64,000 nucleotides of DNA from Pseudomonadota bacterium (GCA_021847105.1 JAJZUT010000011.1:58486-122485), one strand, 5' to 3'; counted from the first letter of the stretch, positions 30,399 through 40,169 are shown. Notes: generated by a model not told the origin, from the letters alone. Translations and numbers: made by a program.

Positions 30399-31180
30399 TG
30401 CAACCGGCGATGCGCGATCTTCGGGTCGCGCATCGCCATTTTTCGGATGCCGCCCGCGTCCTCGAAGAGACTCAACCCTTGTATCAGCTCGCGCCTCAGG
30501 TATTTGCCTGCAAGACAGGCCGGAACTACATGTTCCTGGATTTGCGCCAAGATCAGTATCTATCCGTTCCGCAGTCGCTGATGAACGAGCTTGCGCCACA
30601 CATCGCCAACTGGAGTCTACCGCTCGGCACCGTCCGTACCGAAACCATACCCCGCGCGCACACAAGAACTCTTGCCGACGATTTAATCACAGCTGGAATA
30701 CTGATTCCGATCGGGCCTGATCAACACCCAGCCCTCACTCCCCCAGCGCCGCATGCCGCCGCACTGCGGTCCGCACTCGACAGCCTCTACTCAGAGCCCC
30801 CACACAGACATCGGCTCAGCGCACTCAGCGCACTCAGCGCACTACTACACGCGGATTTCCTGTTGCATACGTCGACTCTTTGGCGGATCGCTCATCAGAT
30901 TTCGGCTCGATCCGAAAACACACCACATGAACTGGGCGAACTACAAGCCCTTTCCGCAGCCTTTCTGCGCGTCCGCGCCTGGTACCCACGCAACTACCTG
31001 TGCCTCTTTGATTCCCTCGCACTGATTCTATTTCTACTGAACCGGGGAATACGCGCGCAGTGGGTGTTCGGCGTACGGGAAGACCCGTTTGCCGCGCACT
31101 GCTGGGTTCAATACGACCATGTCGTGCTCAACGAATATCTCGACAGAGCATTACTCTACACACCGATCATGATTGTCTGA
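30398..31180 (+). CDS. Lasso peptide leader peptidase, fused RRE and transglutaminase-like (B protein)
   Basis: 260-residue protein that recognises the leader and cleaves after it. Residues about 25-105 form a PqqD-like RiPP recognition element (YQLAPQVFACKTGRNYMFLDLR, TLADDLITAGIL), the B1 part. Residues about 115-260 are the B2 cysteine protease of transglutaminase fold, with Cys202 (YLCLFDSLAL) and His234 (FAAHCWVQYD). The third catalytic position, usually Asp in VLND, is Glu246 (VLNEYLD). The fused B1-B2 form is the one used in proteobacterial lasso systems. A tandem repeat GCGCACTCA gives SALSALSAL at residues 141-149. The start overlaps the precursor stop; the C gene follows 9 nt later. 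Confidence 0.9.
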   Translation: MQPAMRDLRVAHRHFSDAARVLEETQPLYQLAPQVFACKTGRNYMFLDLRQDQYLSVPQSLMNELAPHIANWSLPLGTVRTETIPRAHTRTLADDLITAGILIPIGPDQHPALTPPAPHAAALRSALDSLYSEPPHRHRLSALSALSALLHADFLLHTSTLWRIAHQISARSENTPHELGELQALSAAFLRVRAWYPRNYLCLFDSLALILFLLNRGIRAQWVFGVREDPFAAHCWVQYDHVVLNEYLDRALLYTPIMIV

Positions 31181-31189
31181 GGCAAAGCC

Positions 31190-33040
31190 ATGGACTTCCC
31201 TTATTTGGCAATTCTTTGGAATCCGCAAATCCCGACACAGCAGCAAACCGCACTGCGACTCCTCCGGTACAACTCGCATGCCAATTGGAGTACCGCAATG
31301 CAGCGAGACGGCATGATTGTCTTCATACAGATGCCCCCCGTCCCATACCTTCGCACGATTGAATTCTGCGGGGACCGGGGAATCTTGCTGGGCGTGCTAT
31401 TCGATCGTGCGCGCAACCTGCCTCAGACAGACTCCTCATTGCGCAAAGATCGACACTTTTTCCGCCCGGATGCGCACACTGCCCGTCATCTTCTTGAGGA
31501 CTATTGGGGCGGCTATATTGCATTGTGGGCGGACCCACAAAGCGAGAATGGATGGGTGATGCGCGACCCGTCCGGCATGCTGTCCTGCTATTACACAACG
31601 TATCGCGATGTCACGCTCGTATCTTCGACAGCCCAAAGTTTTTTGTTTCTGACTACTGATTGCATGGATGACTCTACGGCATCATTCGCGCTCGATATTA
31701 ATTGGCCTTATTTATCTGGATTCCTCGCGTACAGCCAACTTCAAGTCCGTGACACCGGATTGAAGAGCGTATACGAGTTACTGGCCGGGGAAACGCTGGT
31801 TCGATCGCCATCCAAATTAGCCGTCGAGACCACCTGGAATCCCGCAAGCTATTCAGAACCTCGCCCAATGGATGATTTGGCGGAACACGGCGAAGAACTA
31901 CGTGATACCGCACAATCTTGCATCAACGCATGGGCGGGTCTTCATGAGCATGTTGTTCACAGTCTCTCGGGCGGCTTCGATTCCTCGCTGATACTCGCTC
32001 TGCTCGCCCACTCTCCCCGGCGTCCTCATCTGATCTGCCTGAATCGATATGCATCCGGACCCGCAGAAGACGAGAGGCACTATGCACGGATCGCCGCCGG
32101 CACAGCGAATGCGGAATTGATCGAAATACCCTGGAACTATGGTCACGATGCCGCTTTTGATCCGACCGTGGATCAACCGCTCGACGCAAAGCCCTCAATC
32201 ACGTCTCTGATGATTCCATTGGAAGAGCCCTTTTTTCGCTTCCTCCGCGCTACCGTGCAGTTCGATGCAATATGGACCGGCGAAGGCGGCGATCATCTCT
32301 TTCTTTCCCATCCCACTGTCCCGTGCATCAACGACTTTTTGCAAGCGAGGGGTCTACGCAGGGGACTTCGAGACATTGTCTACAGCACCGCCAGACTCAC
32401 CGGTCGCTCCATTCCCAATCTACTCTTGCGAATGCTACTTCCACAGACCCACTTCGCCGGCGACCCCGCGTCTCCTCGTACCTTGTCCAATTCCCTCCTG
32501 CTCACCGGTCCGCACCAATATCGCGCCCTATTCGGTTACATTCAGCACCCCTGGGCAGAATTGATTCGCCACGTCGCTCCGGGGAAGCGCCAGCAAATTC
32601 TCCTCCTTGCCGAAGTACTCAATCGATTACGACCATTGCCCGGCTCGCAGGAAGCCGTCGAGCTCCAGCCGTTACTGTCGCAACCACTCATCGAACTGTG
32701 TCTCCGCATTCCGACGTACGAACATCTCTGCGACGGCCATACTCGTGGCCTCGCACGCCGGGCATTCGCTTCCGATATTCCCGCCGAAATTCTTCACCGT
32801 GAACTCAAGGGACAGACGACTCATTTTGCGCTTGGTCTTTTGAGTCGCAACCTGCGCGTAGTCTCTGCCCTCCTCCTTAATGGAACACTGATGAGTCGCG
32901 GACTGCTCAACCGGATCCAGCTCGAGCCACTTCTTAGCGAACGCGAACCCATTTCCGCCTCGCAAATCTTTCCGCTGTTCGCGTGCATTGCGGCGGAAGC
33001 GTGGACTCGCACATGGTCTCGGACTCTCAGGGCCCACTAA
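31190..33040 (+). CDS. Lasso peptide macrolactam synthetase, asparagine-synthetase-like (C protein)
   Basis: 616-residue ATP-dependent cyclase that adenylates the ring Glu side chain and joins it to Gly1. The N-terminal glutaminase-like domain is degenerate: it begins MDFPYLAILW and lacks the Cys2 nucleophile of true asparagine synthetase, as in other lasso C proteins. The synthetase domain carries the PP-loop SGGFDSS at residues 260-266, and WTGEGGDHLFLS further on. GAGG precedes the ATG. The 3' end overlaps the convergent isopeptidase gene by 14 nt. Codon use here is noticeably more AT-rich than the core operons. Confidence 0.92.
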   Translation: MDFPYLAILWNPQIPTQQQTALRLLRYNSHANWSTAMQRDGMIVFIQMPPVPYLRTIEFCGDRGILLGVLFDRARNLPQTDSSLRKDRHFFRPDAHTARHLLEDYWGGYIALWADPQSENGWVMRDPSGMLSCYYTTYRDVTLVSSTAQSFLFLTTDCMDDSTASFALDINWPYLSGFLAYSQLQVRDTGLKSVYELLAGETLVRSPSKLAVETTWNPASYSEPRPMDDLAEHGEELRDTAQSCINAWAGLHEHVVHSLSGGFDSSLILALLAHSPRRPHLICLNRYASGPAEDERHYARIAAGTANAELIEIPWNYGHDAAFDPTVDQPLDAKPSITSLMIPLEEPFFRFLRATVQFDAIWTGEGGDHLFLSHPTVPCINDFLQARGLRRGLRDIVYSTARLTGRSIPNLLLRMLLPQTHFAGDPASPRTLSNSLLLTGPHQYRALFGYIQHPWAELIRHVAPGKRQQILLLAEVLNRLRPLPGSQEAVELQPLLSQPLIELCLRIPTYEHLCDGHTRGLARRAFASDIPAEILHRELKGQTTHFALGLLSRNLRVVSALLLNGTLMSRGLLNRIQLEPLLSEREPISASQIFPLFACIAAEAWTRTWSRTLRAH

Positions 33041-35129
33041 GTCGATCTCGGAAATTCATTGAATTCCACCAGCCCGCTCGAGGAGCCTTGAGATCTACGC
33101 TTCGTAGTTGCCGGTCGGTCACCGACTTTGGACCCAGAAGGTTCAATTCGGCCCAGTATAGATTCCGCAATCTCGAGATCCGCGCTTCCGCCGGGACATT
33201 CAACCAATGTACGCTACGCCGATAGACAAACGCTTCAACATTCGCGCCGACTGCTCGCCACTCTTCGAAGAGCTGACCCACAGCCGGGTTTTGACTAACA
33301 AATTCGAGTAAAACGGGTCCCAAGGGCCGCCTTCCGCTTCCGACCGGGTCCATTGCGACGTAGTTCCTGATTGCGTTGCCAATGGGCGGCCCTCCCAGTC
33401 CCCACCGCGAAATATTGCGCCAGTACTCATTTCCCAATGCATACCCCGCAACGGTCCAATCGGCAGGATCTCCGATTTGTGCCGCGACGTATTCCGGATC
33501 GTCTTCGATGACATGGGCGGCAAAGAGCCCGCCGAAGCTCCACCCCATGATCATTGCACGGGAGATCTTTACCCCTCGTCTCCGCACCGCCCCGGGGACG
33601 CTCTCTAGCGTGGAGACGTCACTTCGCATCGCGAGGAGTTCACCGCTAGACCGGCTCGATTTAAAACCCGGAATATGCGCCCAAGTGACCATGCATACCG
33701 CGATGCCCGCACCAACCAATTTCGAAACCGGATATGACGTAATCCATTGTGCATCCTTCGAATACGCTTCAGTGAACCCATAAGCCATGACCGCAAGCGG
33801 AACGGGATGGGTCTTCGCCGCTGACGGAAGCACCAGAAACCCTGTGCTGACGTCTCCAAATCGGTTCCTGATTTGAATTTTCGTGAACTTCAGGCTCAGC
33901 GGCTGCTCCCTCGGATTCATTTTCGCAATCGGCGTCATCGAGCGCTCGTTTAATTCGATGCGCACCAATTCGGGCGGGCGATTCATCGTCTGCGCCACAC
34001 AGAGACCCACGTTTCCTCTGCTGTCGAACTTACAGGGTGTTCCGACACCCCCCAAATCACCATTGGGCCACCGAAACGACCCGATGACCCGATCCGTTCT
34101 CGTGTTCACCTCCTTCAACCACCACCGATCGGCTCCCCCCAATCCCCGCGATCCGATCATCTGGACCAAAAGGTCCTGGCGCCCGATCCATCTCAACCCC
34201 GTGACGCCAATCAGATAGTCGCCGCGCGACGCCGCCCTAATCTCCCGCGCACCCACCCCGGAACCCAGCACATAGACCCTCTTCGTCCCATTCCAGCCCG
34301 CCATGGGCACGCTGCGATCTCTCCACACACGCGTCGACGCTACTGCGATCTTTCCGGAGCCACTCACCGCCACGGCTTCGACACTAAACAGCGGCATTGC
34401 CCTATCAACTCTGGCGCCAGTCAGCAAATTGAACAGGCGCGACCGGTATGATTTGTCTGATGGAACGACCGCCAACAGCTCGCCATTCCGCCAAATGAGC
34501 TGTGGCGGGATCACGAATGAATCCATCTTGACTGAAACCTTCGTCCCTGACGCGCCAATACGTTTCGGAAGCCTTATGACACCCACATGTGTAATTGACT
34601 GCCTCGCCCATTCGGGTTCGAGATAATGCAGCGCCGAATACACGTCTCTCATTCTAACGGAAACACGCGTCCCCCAACGCCACCCCACCGAATAGGTATA
34701 GGCAAGGAGCCTCCTGTTTGACTCCCACGCCGCGAGCAACACCGCGTGACGACTCTGAAAGATCGTCGCCGAGCGCCCGGTGCGCACGTTCAATTCCTCG
34801 ATCTCGGACTTTCGCCCCTGCCGCACATACGCAATCACGTTATTATTCAGCCACTTGGCCGCAGAAAGACCGCCCGAGCTGCGTACTGTCCTAACCTCCG
34901 CGTTCGGCCGCCACACGTCCCGAACCACGATTTTCGACACCGCACGCTGGCATCGAACACACTGCACTCCCTCCGTGAACAACTGACCATCCGGCGAGAT
35001 GGAATACGAAACGATCCTCCAATGTCCCGCAACACCCAACGGGCGACTCGACGCCACAACACACGCGACGCACCCTCCCAGCAGAATCGACAGGATTGCG
35101 AGCCGGGAAACTCCCCTCACGCTCTTCAT
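33027..35129 (-). CDS. Lasso peptide isopeptidase-like prolyl-oligopeptidase-fold hydrolase (E protein)
   Basis: 700-residue secreted protein with a lipoprotein-like signal peptide (lipobox LGGC, Cys20), a beta-propeller-type N-terminal region, and a C-terminal S9 alpha/beta hydrolase. The nucleophile elbow is GWSFGG (Ser531) and the probable catalytic His is His641 (RRSVHWLN). The length and spacing match the AtxE2 family, which opens the isopeptide ring of re-imported lasso peptides in the periplasm. At the loop where AtxE-type enzymes have the catalytic Asp, this protein reads FVSQNPAVGQ, without an acidic residue. Activity may be altered or another acid may serve. It is convergent with the C gene and is followed upstream by a TonB receptor and FecR/FecI. 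Confidence 0.85.
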   Translation of the reverse strand: MKSVRGVSRLAILSILLGGCVACVVASSRPLGVAGHWRIVSYSISPDGQLFTEGVQCVRCQRAVSKIVVRDVWRPNAEVRTVRSSGGLSAAKWLNNNVIAYVRQGRKSEIEELNVRTGRSATIFQSRHAVLLAAWESNRRLLAYTYSVGWRWGTRVSVRMRDVYSALHYLEPEWARQSITHVGVIRLPKRIGASGTKVSVKMDSFVIPPQLIWRNGELLAVVPSDKSYRSRLFNLLTGARVDRAMPLFSVEAVAVSGSGKIAVASTRVWRDRSVPMAGWNGTKRVYVLGSGVGAREIRAASRGDYLIGVTGLRWIGRQDLLVQMIGSRGLGGADRWWLKEVNTRTDRVIGSFRWPNGDLGGVGTPCKFDSRGNVGLCVAQTMNRPPELVRIELNERSMTPIAKMNPREQPLSLKFTKIQIRNRFGDVSTGFLVLPSAAKTHPVPLAVMAYGFTEAYSKDAQWITSYPVSKLVGAGIAVCMVTWAHIPGFKSSRSSGELLAMRSDVSTLESVPGAVRRRGVKISRAMIMGWSFGGLFAAHVIEDDPEYVAAQIGDPADWTVAGYALGNEYWRNISRWGLGGPPIGNAIRNYVAMDPVGSGRRPLGPVLLEFVSQNPAVGQLFEEWRAVGANVEAFVYRRSVHWLNVPAEARISRLRNLYWAELNLLGPKSVTDRQLRSVDLKAPRAGWWNSMNFRDRLSGP

Positions 35130-35211
35130 GATCGTCCCCCCCTCTCGGCCGTGACGATCTGACTCCTCGTGGCGCGGATTCTTAATCTCCCCATCGATGC
35201 ACTCCGTTTCC

Positions 35212-37893
35212 TCACCATCTCACCGAAACGGTGGCATTGAGGAATCTCCCGAGCGCATTCGCATTTGCCGGATCGTAGCCCAAATAGTCCCCAACGTATT
35301 GGACCTGCGGAGGCGCCCTATCCGCGCAGTTAACGCAGGAGACGCTCAGCCGAGTACGATCCCACGGCAACCGATATGACGCCGTTGCATCGACGGTCGT
35401 CCACGACGCAACCGGCACCGGCACCCCGGTAGTAATGTCGCTATATCGATTGACGTAGTTAAGAAACGCCGTAAGCGCCCATTTCCCGCCAGAAACTCCC
35501 GCGCTCGCTCTCGCGCGGAAGCCGACCGGATGGTCAAGAGTATTCAATACGCTGTATGCCACCCCGCCGGGCGCATTAACGTTCTGAAACGCGAAGATGT
35601 ATGTTGCGTTGACACCCGCATGGTACGAAAGCCTCCCGTGTTCTGCCTCGTAGTTCACCTCTGCCAGCAATCCACTTGTGTTCGTCAACCCGACGTTCTG
35701 GTATCGATCATCTACAAGCGCCACGGCATTGGCGAGACTTTCCGGGGGACCGAAACCGGGCAAGGTCGTCAGGTTTACATAGGAATGCGCAGGCGATGCC
35801 CAGGACTGCAGCTGCGGGAGCGACGGATTGGGTTCAATATACGCAGCATACTCACCACTCTGTGCGAGCGCCGCAAACAGAGGAATTCCCAGATCCGCTA
35901 TTCTGTTTCGAAACCGGATGTGGTAGTACGTCATGTTGACCGACAGCCCGGGCACTTGCACCGGAGTCAGGTCGACGCCCCCCGTCCATTCTGTCGATTT
36001 CTCCGCCGTTAACTTTTCATTGGACCCGTGGATGAACAGAATTGGCACAGTCTGCCCAGACGGCAATTGCGAATCGATTGAGTTGACGAGAAGGGCATAC
36101 TGCTCGCCATAAAGTTGGAAGAAATTGGGCGCTTTGAACGATGAGCTGTACGTGCCCCGAATTTTGATCCCGCGCACCGGAGACCACGCCAATCCCGCGC
36201 GCGGATTGATAGTCGTTCCAAAATCCGAATAATGGTCGATCCTTGCAGCGAGATCCAGGGAGGCCGCCATCGATTCCACGGCCTGTCTGTTTCGCCTCCA
36301 GAGCGGAACGTTCAATTCTGCAAACGCGGAATCCACAGAGCGGTGTTTCGATATGTCATCGAGCGTATATTGGCCAGTAAATAATCCCGAAAGAGACTCA
36401 TATCGTGCCTGGATTCCAAACGCACTTCTGACACGCCCCTCAGGCGTTTTGAGTAGCGGTCCGTTCGTTACGAGAGATCCAGTGACGATACGATTGACAC
36501 CGAGTTCACTGCCGTAGATCGAGGACAGCGCGGTATTATTTCCACCCAATGAGAGGTGACCGTGTACCGTCCAATGCTGTCGACCTGAATACACCGATCC
36601 CAGCGAATAGGAATACTGCGTGGTGCTCGCGTAGCCATCGACGGCCGCCGTCCCAGCGGCCACAGCAAGAGTGTTGCGGCGATGCGAGTAGAAAGCCGTT
36701 GCGTTTAAAGAGAGGACGGGATTTAGCGACTGTGTAGCCGTCAAATACAAACTGTTTTGCGTCAAACCGGGCGTCAGATCTCCCGGCGCAGAGGGCGCAC
36801 TGAATTGACGATCCAGGACATTCAGCGGCGTCTCGTCGTGATATTCATAGGAAATCAGCGCATGTCCGGATCGCCAGTTCGACCCGTAGGATTGCGCCAC
36901 ACGATAATCCTTGAGTCCGCCATGAGTGACAGAGCCGTATTCTACGGAACTCTCACCACCCTGTTGGTGATCCTTGAGGATGTAATTTACGACGCCCCCG
37001 ACTGCGTCCGCGCCGTAGATTGCCGAGGCGCCGTCCGCCACGATGTCGATGCGCTTTATCGCACTGATGGGAATCACCGAGATATCGGTGAACGCGGCGT
37101 TTATTCCCGCCGGTGCAAGCCGATGTCCGTTGATCAGAACCAATGTCGAATCATAACCGAGACCCAAAAGGTCAACAGACGCACCGTCCCCGACGTTTCC
37201 GGCGTCCGCATCGCTCTGAAATCCATTTTGCTCTGATCCGATGGAGTTAAAGTTTTCCGGCAAAGAGTCCATGAGCTGCTCGACGCTCTGATAGCCGGAT
37301 TCTCTGATCTGTCGCTGGGTAATTGTGATCATGGGCTCTGATTCAGGCGCCGCCCCGCCGATGTGGGTACCTGTCACAATGACCTGGCGCAGGCTCGGTG
37401 GCAGCGGCACAGACCGGAGCTTCCGTTTGGCGACCGGTCCCCGATCAGCAGGCCGATGCTTAGACGGGGTTGCGATAGGATTTCGCTCTAGCGCACCTTT
37501 GCGCTGCACGACGGCTTGTCGATACGTCGCAGCCTCCGGCTCAACCTCAACCACACCCTGGGTGATCGCATAGCGCAGTCCTGTGCCGCGTAGCAGTCGA
37601 TCCAGCGCCTGCTCGACGGTGATCCGCGCAGTCAGACCATTCACCTGTTCGCGCGCGAGATGGCCGGCACGGAGAATGATCTGCACGTGAGCCTGATGAC
37701 CGAGGTCGAGCAATGCACGTTGAACCGACTCCGGCCTAATGCGAAAGGTCCGCACCGCCGTCAGACTCTGCGCGTGCGCTGCGGTCGCACAGAATAGCGA
37801 CAGGACCGAGAGGCGCAAAAGTGCGACCGGGCGATGCTTCACGGCTGTATTTCGCGATGACGGGAATAATTTTGAATTTGACGCGAGCACCAC
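35212..37893 (-). CDS. TonB-dependent receptor with STN signalling domain (set 2, lasso locus)
   Basis: 893-residue outer-membrane receptor. The signal peptide ends ATAAHA. An STN domain (TFRIRPESVQRALLDLGHQAHVQIIL, LLRGTGLRYAIT) and a plug (QIRESGYQSVEQLMDSLPENF, GLGYDSTLVLINGHRLAP, RIDIVADGASAIYGADAVGGVVNYIL) precede a barrel ending TVSVRW. It probably starts at GTG 37893. It is of the same broad type as the set 1 receptor but clearly divergent in sequence. Placed directly upstream of the isopeptidase (82-bp gap) and near FecR/FecI, it is the best candidate for lasso peptide re-uptake, as in astexin-type clusters. Confidence 0.9.
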   Translation of the reverse strand: MVLASNSKLFPSSRNTAVKHRPVALLRLSVLSLFCATAAHAQSLTAVRTFRIRPESVQRALLDLGHQAHVQIILRAGHLAREQVNGLTARITVEQALDRLLRGTGLRYAITQGVVEVEPEAATYRQAVVQRKGALERNPIATPSKHRPADRGPVAKRKLRSVPLPPSLRQVIVTGTHIGGAAPESEPMITITQRQIRESGYQSVEQLMDSLPENFNSIGSEQNGFQSDADAGNVGDGASVDLLGLGYDSTLVLINGHRLAPAGINAAFTDISVIPISAIKRIDIVADGASAIYGADAVGGVVNYILKDHQQGGESSVEYGSVTHGGLKDYRVAQSYGSNWRSGHALISYEYHDETPLNVLDRQFSAPSAPGDLTPGLTQNSLYLTATQSLNPVLSLNATAFYSHRRNTLAVAAGTAAVDGYASTTQYSYSLGSVYSGRQHWTVHGHLSLGGNNTALSSIYGSELGVNRIVTGSLVTNGPLLKTPEGRVRSAFGIQARYESLSGLFTGQYTLDDISKHRSVDSAFAELNVPLWRRNRQAVESMAASLDLAARIDHYSDFGTTINPRAGLAWSPVRGIKIRGTYSSSFKAPNFFQLYGEQYALLVNSIDSQLPSGQTVPILFIHGSNEKLTAEKSTEWTGGVDLTPVQVPGLSVNMTYYHIRFRNRIADLGIPLFAALAQSGEYAAYIEPNPSLPQLQSWASPAHSYVNLTTLPGFGPPESLANAVALVDDRYQNVGLTNTSGLLAEVNYEAEHGRLSYHAGVNATYIFAFQNVNAPGGVAYSVLNTLDHPVGFRARASAGVSGGKWALTAFLNYVNRYSDITTGVPVPVASWTTVDATASYRLPWDRTRLSVSCVNCADRAPPQVQYVGDYLGYDPANANALGRFLNATVSVRW

Positions 37894-38027
37894 GACCCCC
37901 TCGTGTTTGGTGATGTCTTGGGCAAGAGACGGACAAGGGGATCACGAGGGAACGAGAGATTTGATCAGATCAAACGGCAGCAGTGATCGGGCAGAGGATT
38001 GCCCCGACGGCGAAGAACGCGTCTGAT

Positions 38028-39113
38028 TCAGCGGCTGTGGCAATCGTTGTAGACGGAGGTTTTCTTATACACGCGAAGACGGATGCACACCGAGACGGCT
38101 GTGCTATCGATTTCTATCGGCAGAACATTTTTGAGCGAGTTCAGCCAGGCCGGTATGTCCTGGGCTCTGATAAGGGTAGTCAAGCGCATGCTGCCGGCCG
38201 CACGCGACACCAGGATGGGTCGGACCGTGTACCGGTTCAGATTTTCGATGACGTAGCGCAACGGCTCGTCGCTGAATTCAAGTTCACCGTGAGTCCAGCC
38301 GGTGGCGATCCGGGGATCTACCGTGCGCAGGCTCTCCCGGGCATCTGCACCATAACTGAAGCGCTCACCACGGTGGAGCCGGATCGGCTCAAGAGACGGG
38401 GCATCTATGAGCGACATCGGGCGCCGCGGCACAACTGCAATCTCGATCCGTCCCTCGGTCACGGTCACTTCGACTCGGCGCTGTTCGCGATTGACGACAA
38501 ATGCCGTGCCCAGATCGGTAATGATGCCGTTGCCGGCGCGCACCACGAACGGGCGGTCGCGCCAACGAACGACCCGGAACCAGGCCTCGCCGCGAGTCAG
38601 GAAGATCGTCCGCTGTTGCGCACCGAATGCCACGGAGAGCGCCGTATCGGCTCCCATAATCACGGTAGATCCGTCGGTCAGGCGGATCTGCCGTGTTTGA
38701 CCGGCGCGAGTCCGGTACGGAACCATCGGCACAGGCGGTATCCGATCTCCGACTGGATCGGCATCGCGGGCGAACCGCCAACAGAGGACGCCCCAGCCGA
38801 GGACTGTCGCGGCGATCACGGTATGCAGGAAGGCGATCCGCCACGGAATCAGGCTGCCGCGCTTGGGAAGCGCAGACCGGCTGCGGTCCTGTCTTGGAAC
38901 GGCCGCGGTGGCGGAATTCAATTGCTGCGCTTGTGCATACAGTCGAGCACAGGCCGCATAGATCTTCTGGTTCTGCGGGTCCTGGATCCACGCACGCCAC
39001 GCTGAGGCCTGTGCTGCCGTGAGCGTCTGGCACTCGCATCGACGGGCATGCCATTCAACGGCCTCGACCCAGCGGCGCTCGGGCTCGTCCGCAAGGAGGT
39101 CGGGCGCCGTCAC
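38028..39113 (-). CDS. FecR-family anti-sigma factor (set 2)
   Basis: 361-residue membrane anti-sigma protein with a cytoplasmic domain (WVEAVEWHARRCECQTLTAAQASAWRAWIQDPQN), a membrane segment near residues 92-112 (WRIAFLHTVIAATVLGWGVL) and the FecR domain (IRLTDGSTVIMGADTALSV, TIFLTRGEAWFRV, DLGTAFVVN). The C-terminal STN-like domain is LEFSDEPLRYVIENLNRYT. Its start overlaps the stop of the sigma factor by 4 nt. It is predicted to couple the set 2 receptor to the ECF sigma factor. Confidence 0.9.
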   Translation of the reverse strand: MTAPDLLADEPERRWVEAVEWHARRCECQTLTAAQASAWRAWIQDPQNQKIYAACARLYAQAQQLNSATAAVPRQDRSRSALPKRGSLIPWRIAFLHTVIAATVLGWGVLCWRFARDADPVGDRIPPVPMVPYRTRAGQTRQIRLTDGSTVIMGADTALSVAFGAQQRTIFLTRGEAWFRVVRWRDRPFVVRAGNGIITDLGTAFVVNREQRRVEVTVTEGRIEIAVVPRRPMSLIDAPSLEPIRLHRGERFSYGADARESLRTVDPRIATGWTHGELEFSDEPLRYVIENLNRYTVRPILVSRAAGSMRLTTLIRAQDIPAWLNSLKNVLPIEIDSTAVSVCIRLRVYKKTSVYNDCHSR

Positions 39114-39712
39114 GGGTGGTTTCCCCGGGGAGCGGATTCGTCGACCGATGCGTGCAGAAATGCCAACGCGCGCGCGACATAGATCTTAGCCATTCGTCCA
39201 CTGATGCCCATCTCCCGGCCGACCTCGTCGAATGGCCGCCCTTGAACGACTCTCAGCATGAACGCATCGCGGCACCGCGGCGGGAGCGTTCCAATGGCCT
39301 GTTGAATTATCTCCAGTCGCTGCCGGGCATCCACCACCGCTTCCGCCGACGGCGCAACCTGCTCCGCTTCGGCGCGCACGCCGTGCGCAAATCGCTCACG
39401 AACCATGCGGCGTCGGCCATGATCAGTCATCAGATTCAAGGCACTACGCCACAGATAGCTCGCCAGGGAGCCGATGGAGCCCTGACGCTCTACGGCGAGC
39501 ACCTTGACGTAGGCGTCCTGTGCAATTTCCTTGGCCTCCTCCATCGATCCGGTCCGCTGAGTCAGAAATCTCAGAAGCGGCGCATGGTGCTCCCGGACCA
39601 CTTCGGCAAGTGCGGCAGCGCGGCGCTCACGCTCAACGGGATCTGTGGCATCCGTGATTTCGCTCACCGCGCCCGACGCGTTGAGCGACGCATCGGCACT
39701 ACGCACATTCAC
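39110..39712 (-). CDS. FecI-type ECF sigma factor (set 2)
   Basis: ECF sigma factor with region 2 (HHAPLLRFLTQRTGSMEEAKEIAQDAYVKVL), a segment LWRSALNLMTDHGRRRMV, and region 4 (LPPRCRDAFMLRVVQGRPFDEVGREMGISGRMAKIYVARAL). The open frame runs to 39943, but residues before GTG 39712 are unlike sigma factors. That start gives 200 residues, although no good Shine-Dalgarno precedes it, so the N-terminus is uncertain. It lies at the outer edge of the lasso locus. Confidence 0.87.
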   Translation of the reverse strand: MNVRSADASLNASGAVSEITDATDPVERERRAAALAEVVREHHAPLLRFLTQRTGSMEEAKEIAQDAYVKVLAVERQGSIGSLASYLWRSALNLMTDHGRRRMVRERFAHGVRAEAEQVAPSAEAVVDARQRLEIIQQAIGTLPPRCRDAFMLRVVQGRPFDEVGREMGISGRMAKIYVARALAFLHASVDESAPRGNHP

Positions 39713-40169
39713 GGGCGGACCGCACAAAGGAGAAACGTTCGGAGCGAAACAAAGGGAAGCCCGACGCTTCTCGGTCGAGACCGGATTGCGTGATACGCGA
39801 CATACTTCACCCCATGCCGTGATCCGACACACAGTCGACTGCGAGGAGACACGGGCTGCGGCACATCTGTTGGTGTTGCGCCACACCGGGTGTCTGACAT
39901 ACAACGGATGTAGACTATAGTCTTCAGTCGATCCGATCAGCAACCGTCTTGTAGTGGTTTGTTGCTGCGTGAGACCGTGGAGTTCGTTGTGATGCGGGGA
40001 CGCGACAGCGTCATGACAGACGTTCTAAAAGCACGTAAAGGCCAGACGCGTTTGATGCGAGAGTTAAGAGACGTCTGAAGAGATGTTCAAGGTAACGCTT
40101 TGACGAGCGTCGGGCTCATTTCGGGTGAGCCGCGGATCGACCGTCTTTCATGCTGCAGCAGTGAGTCCG
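39713..40169. other. Intergenic region between lasso locus and GlcNAc PTS genes
   Basis: About 460 bp with no supported gene. The minus strand should hold the promoter of the set 2 sigma factor, and the right edge holds the end of the PTS transcript. No strong hairpin with a T-tract was seen. Confidence 0.35.
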
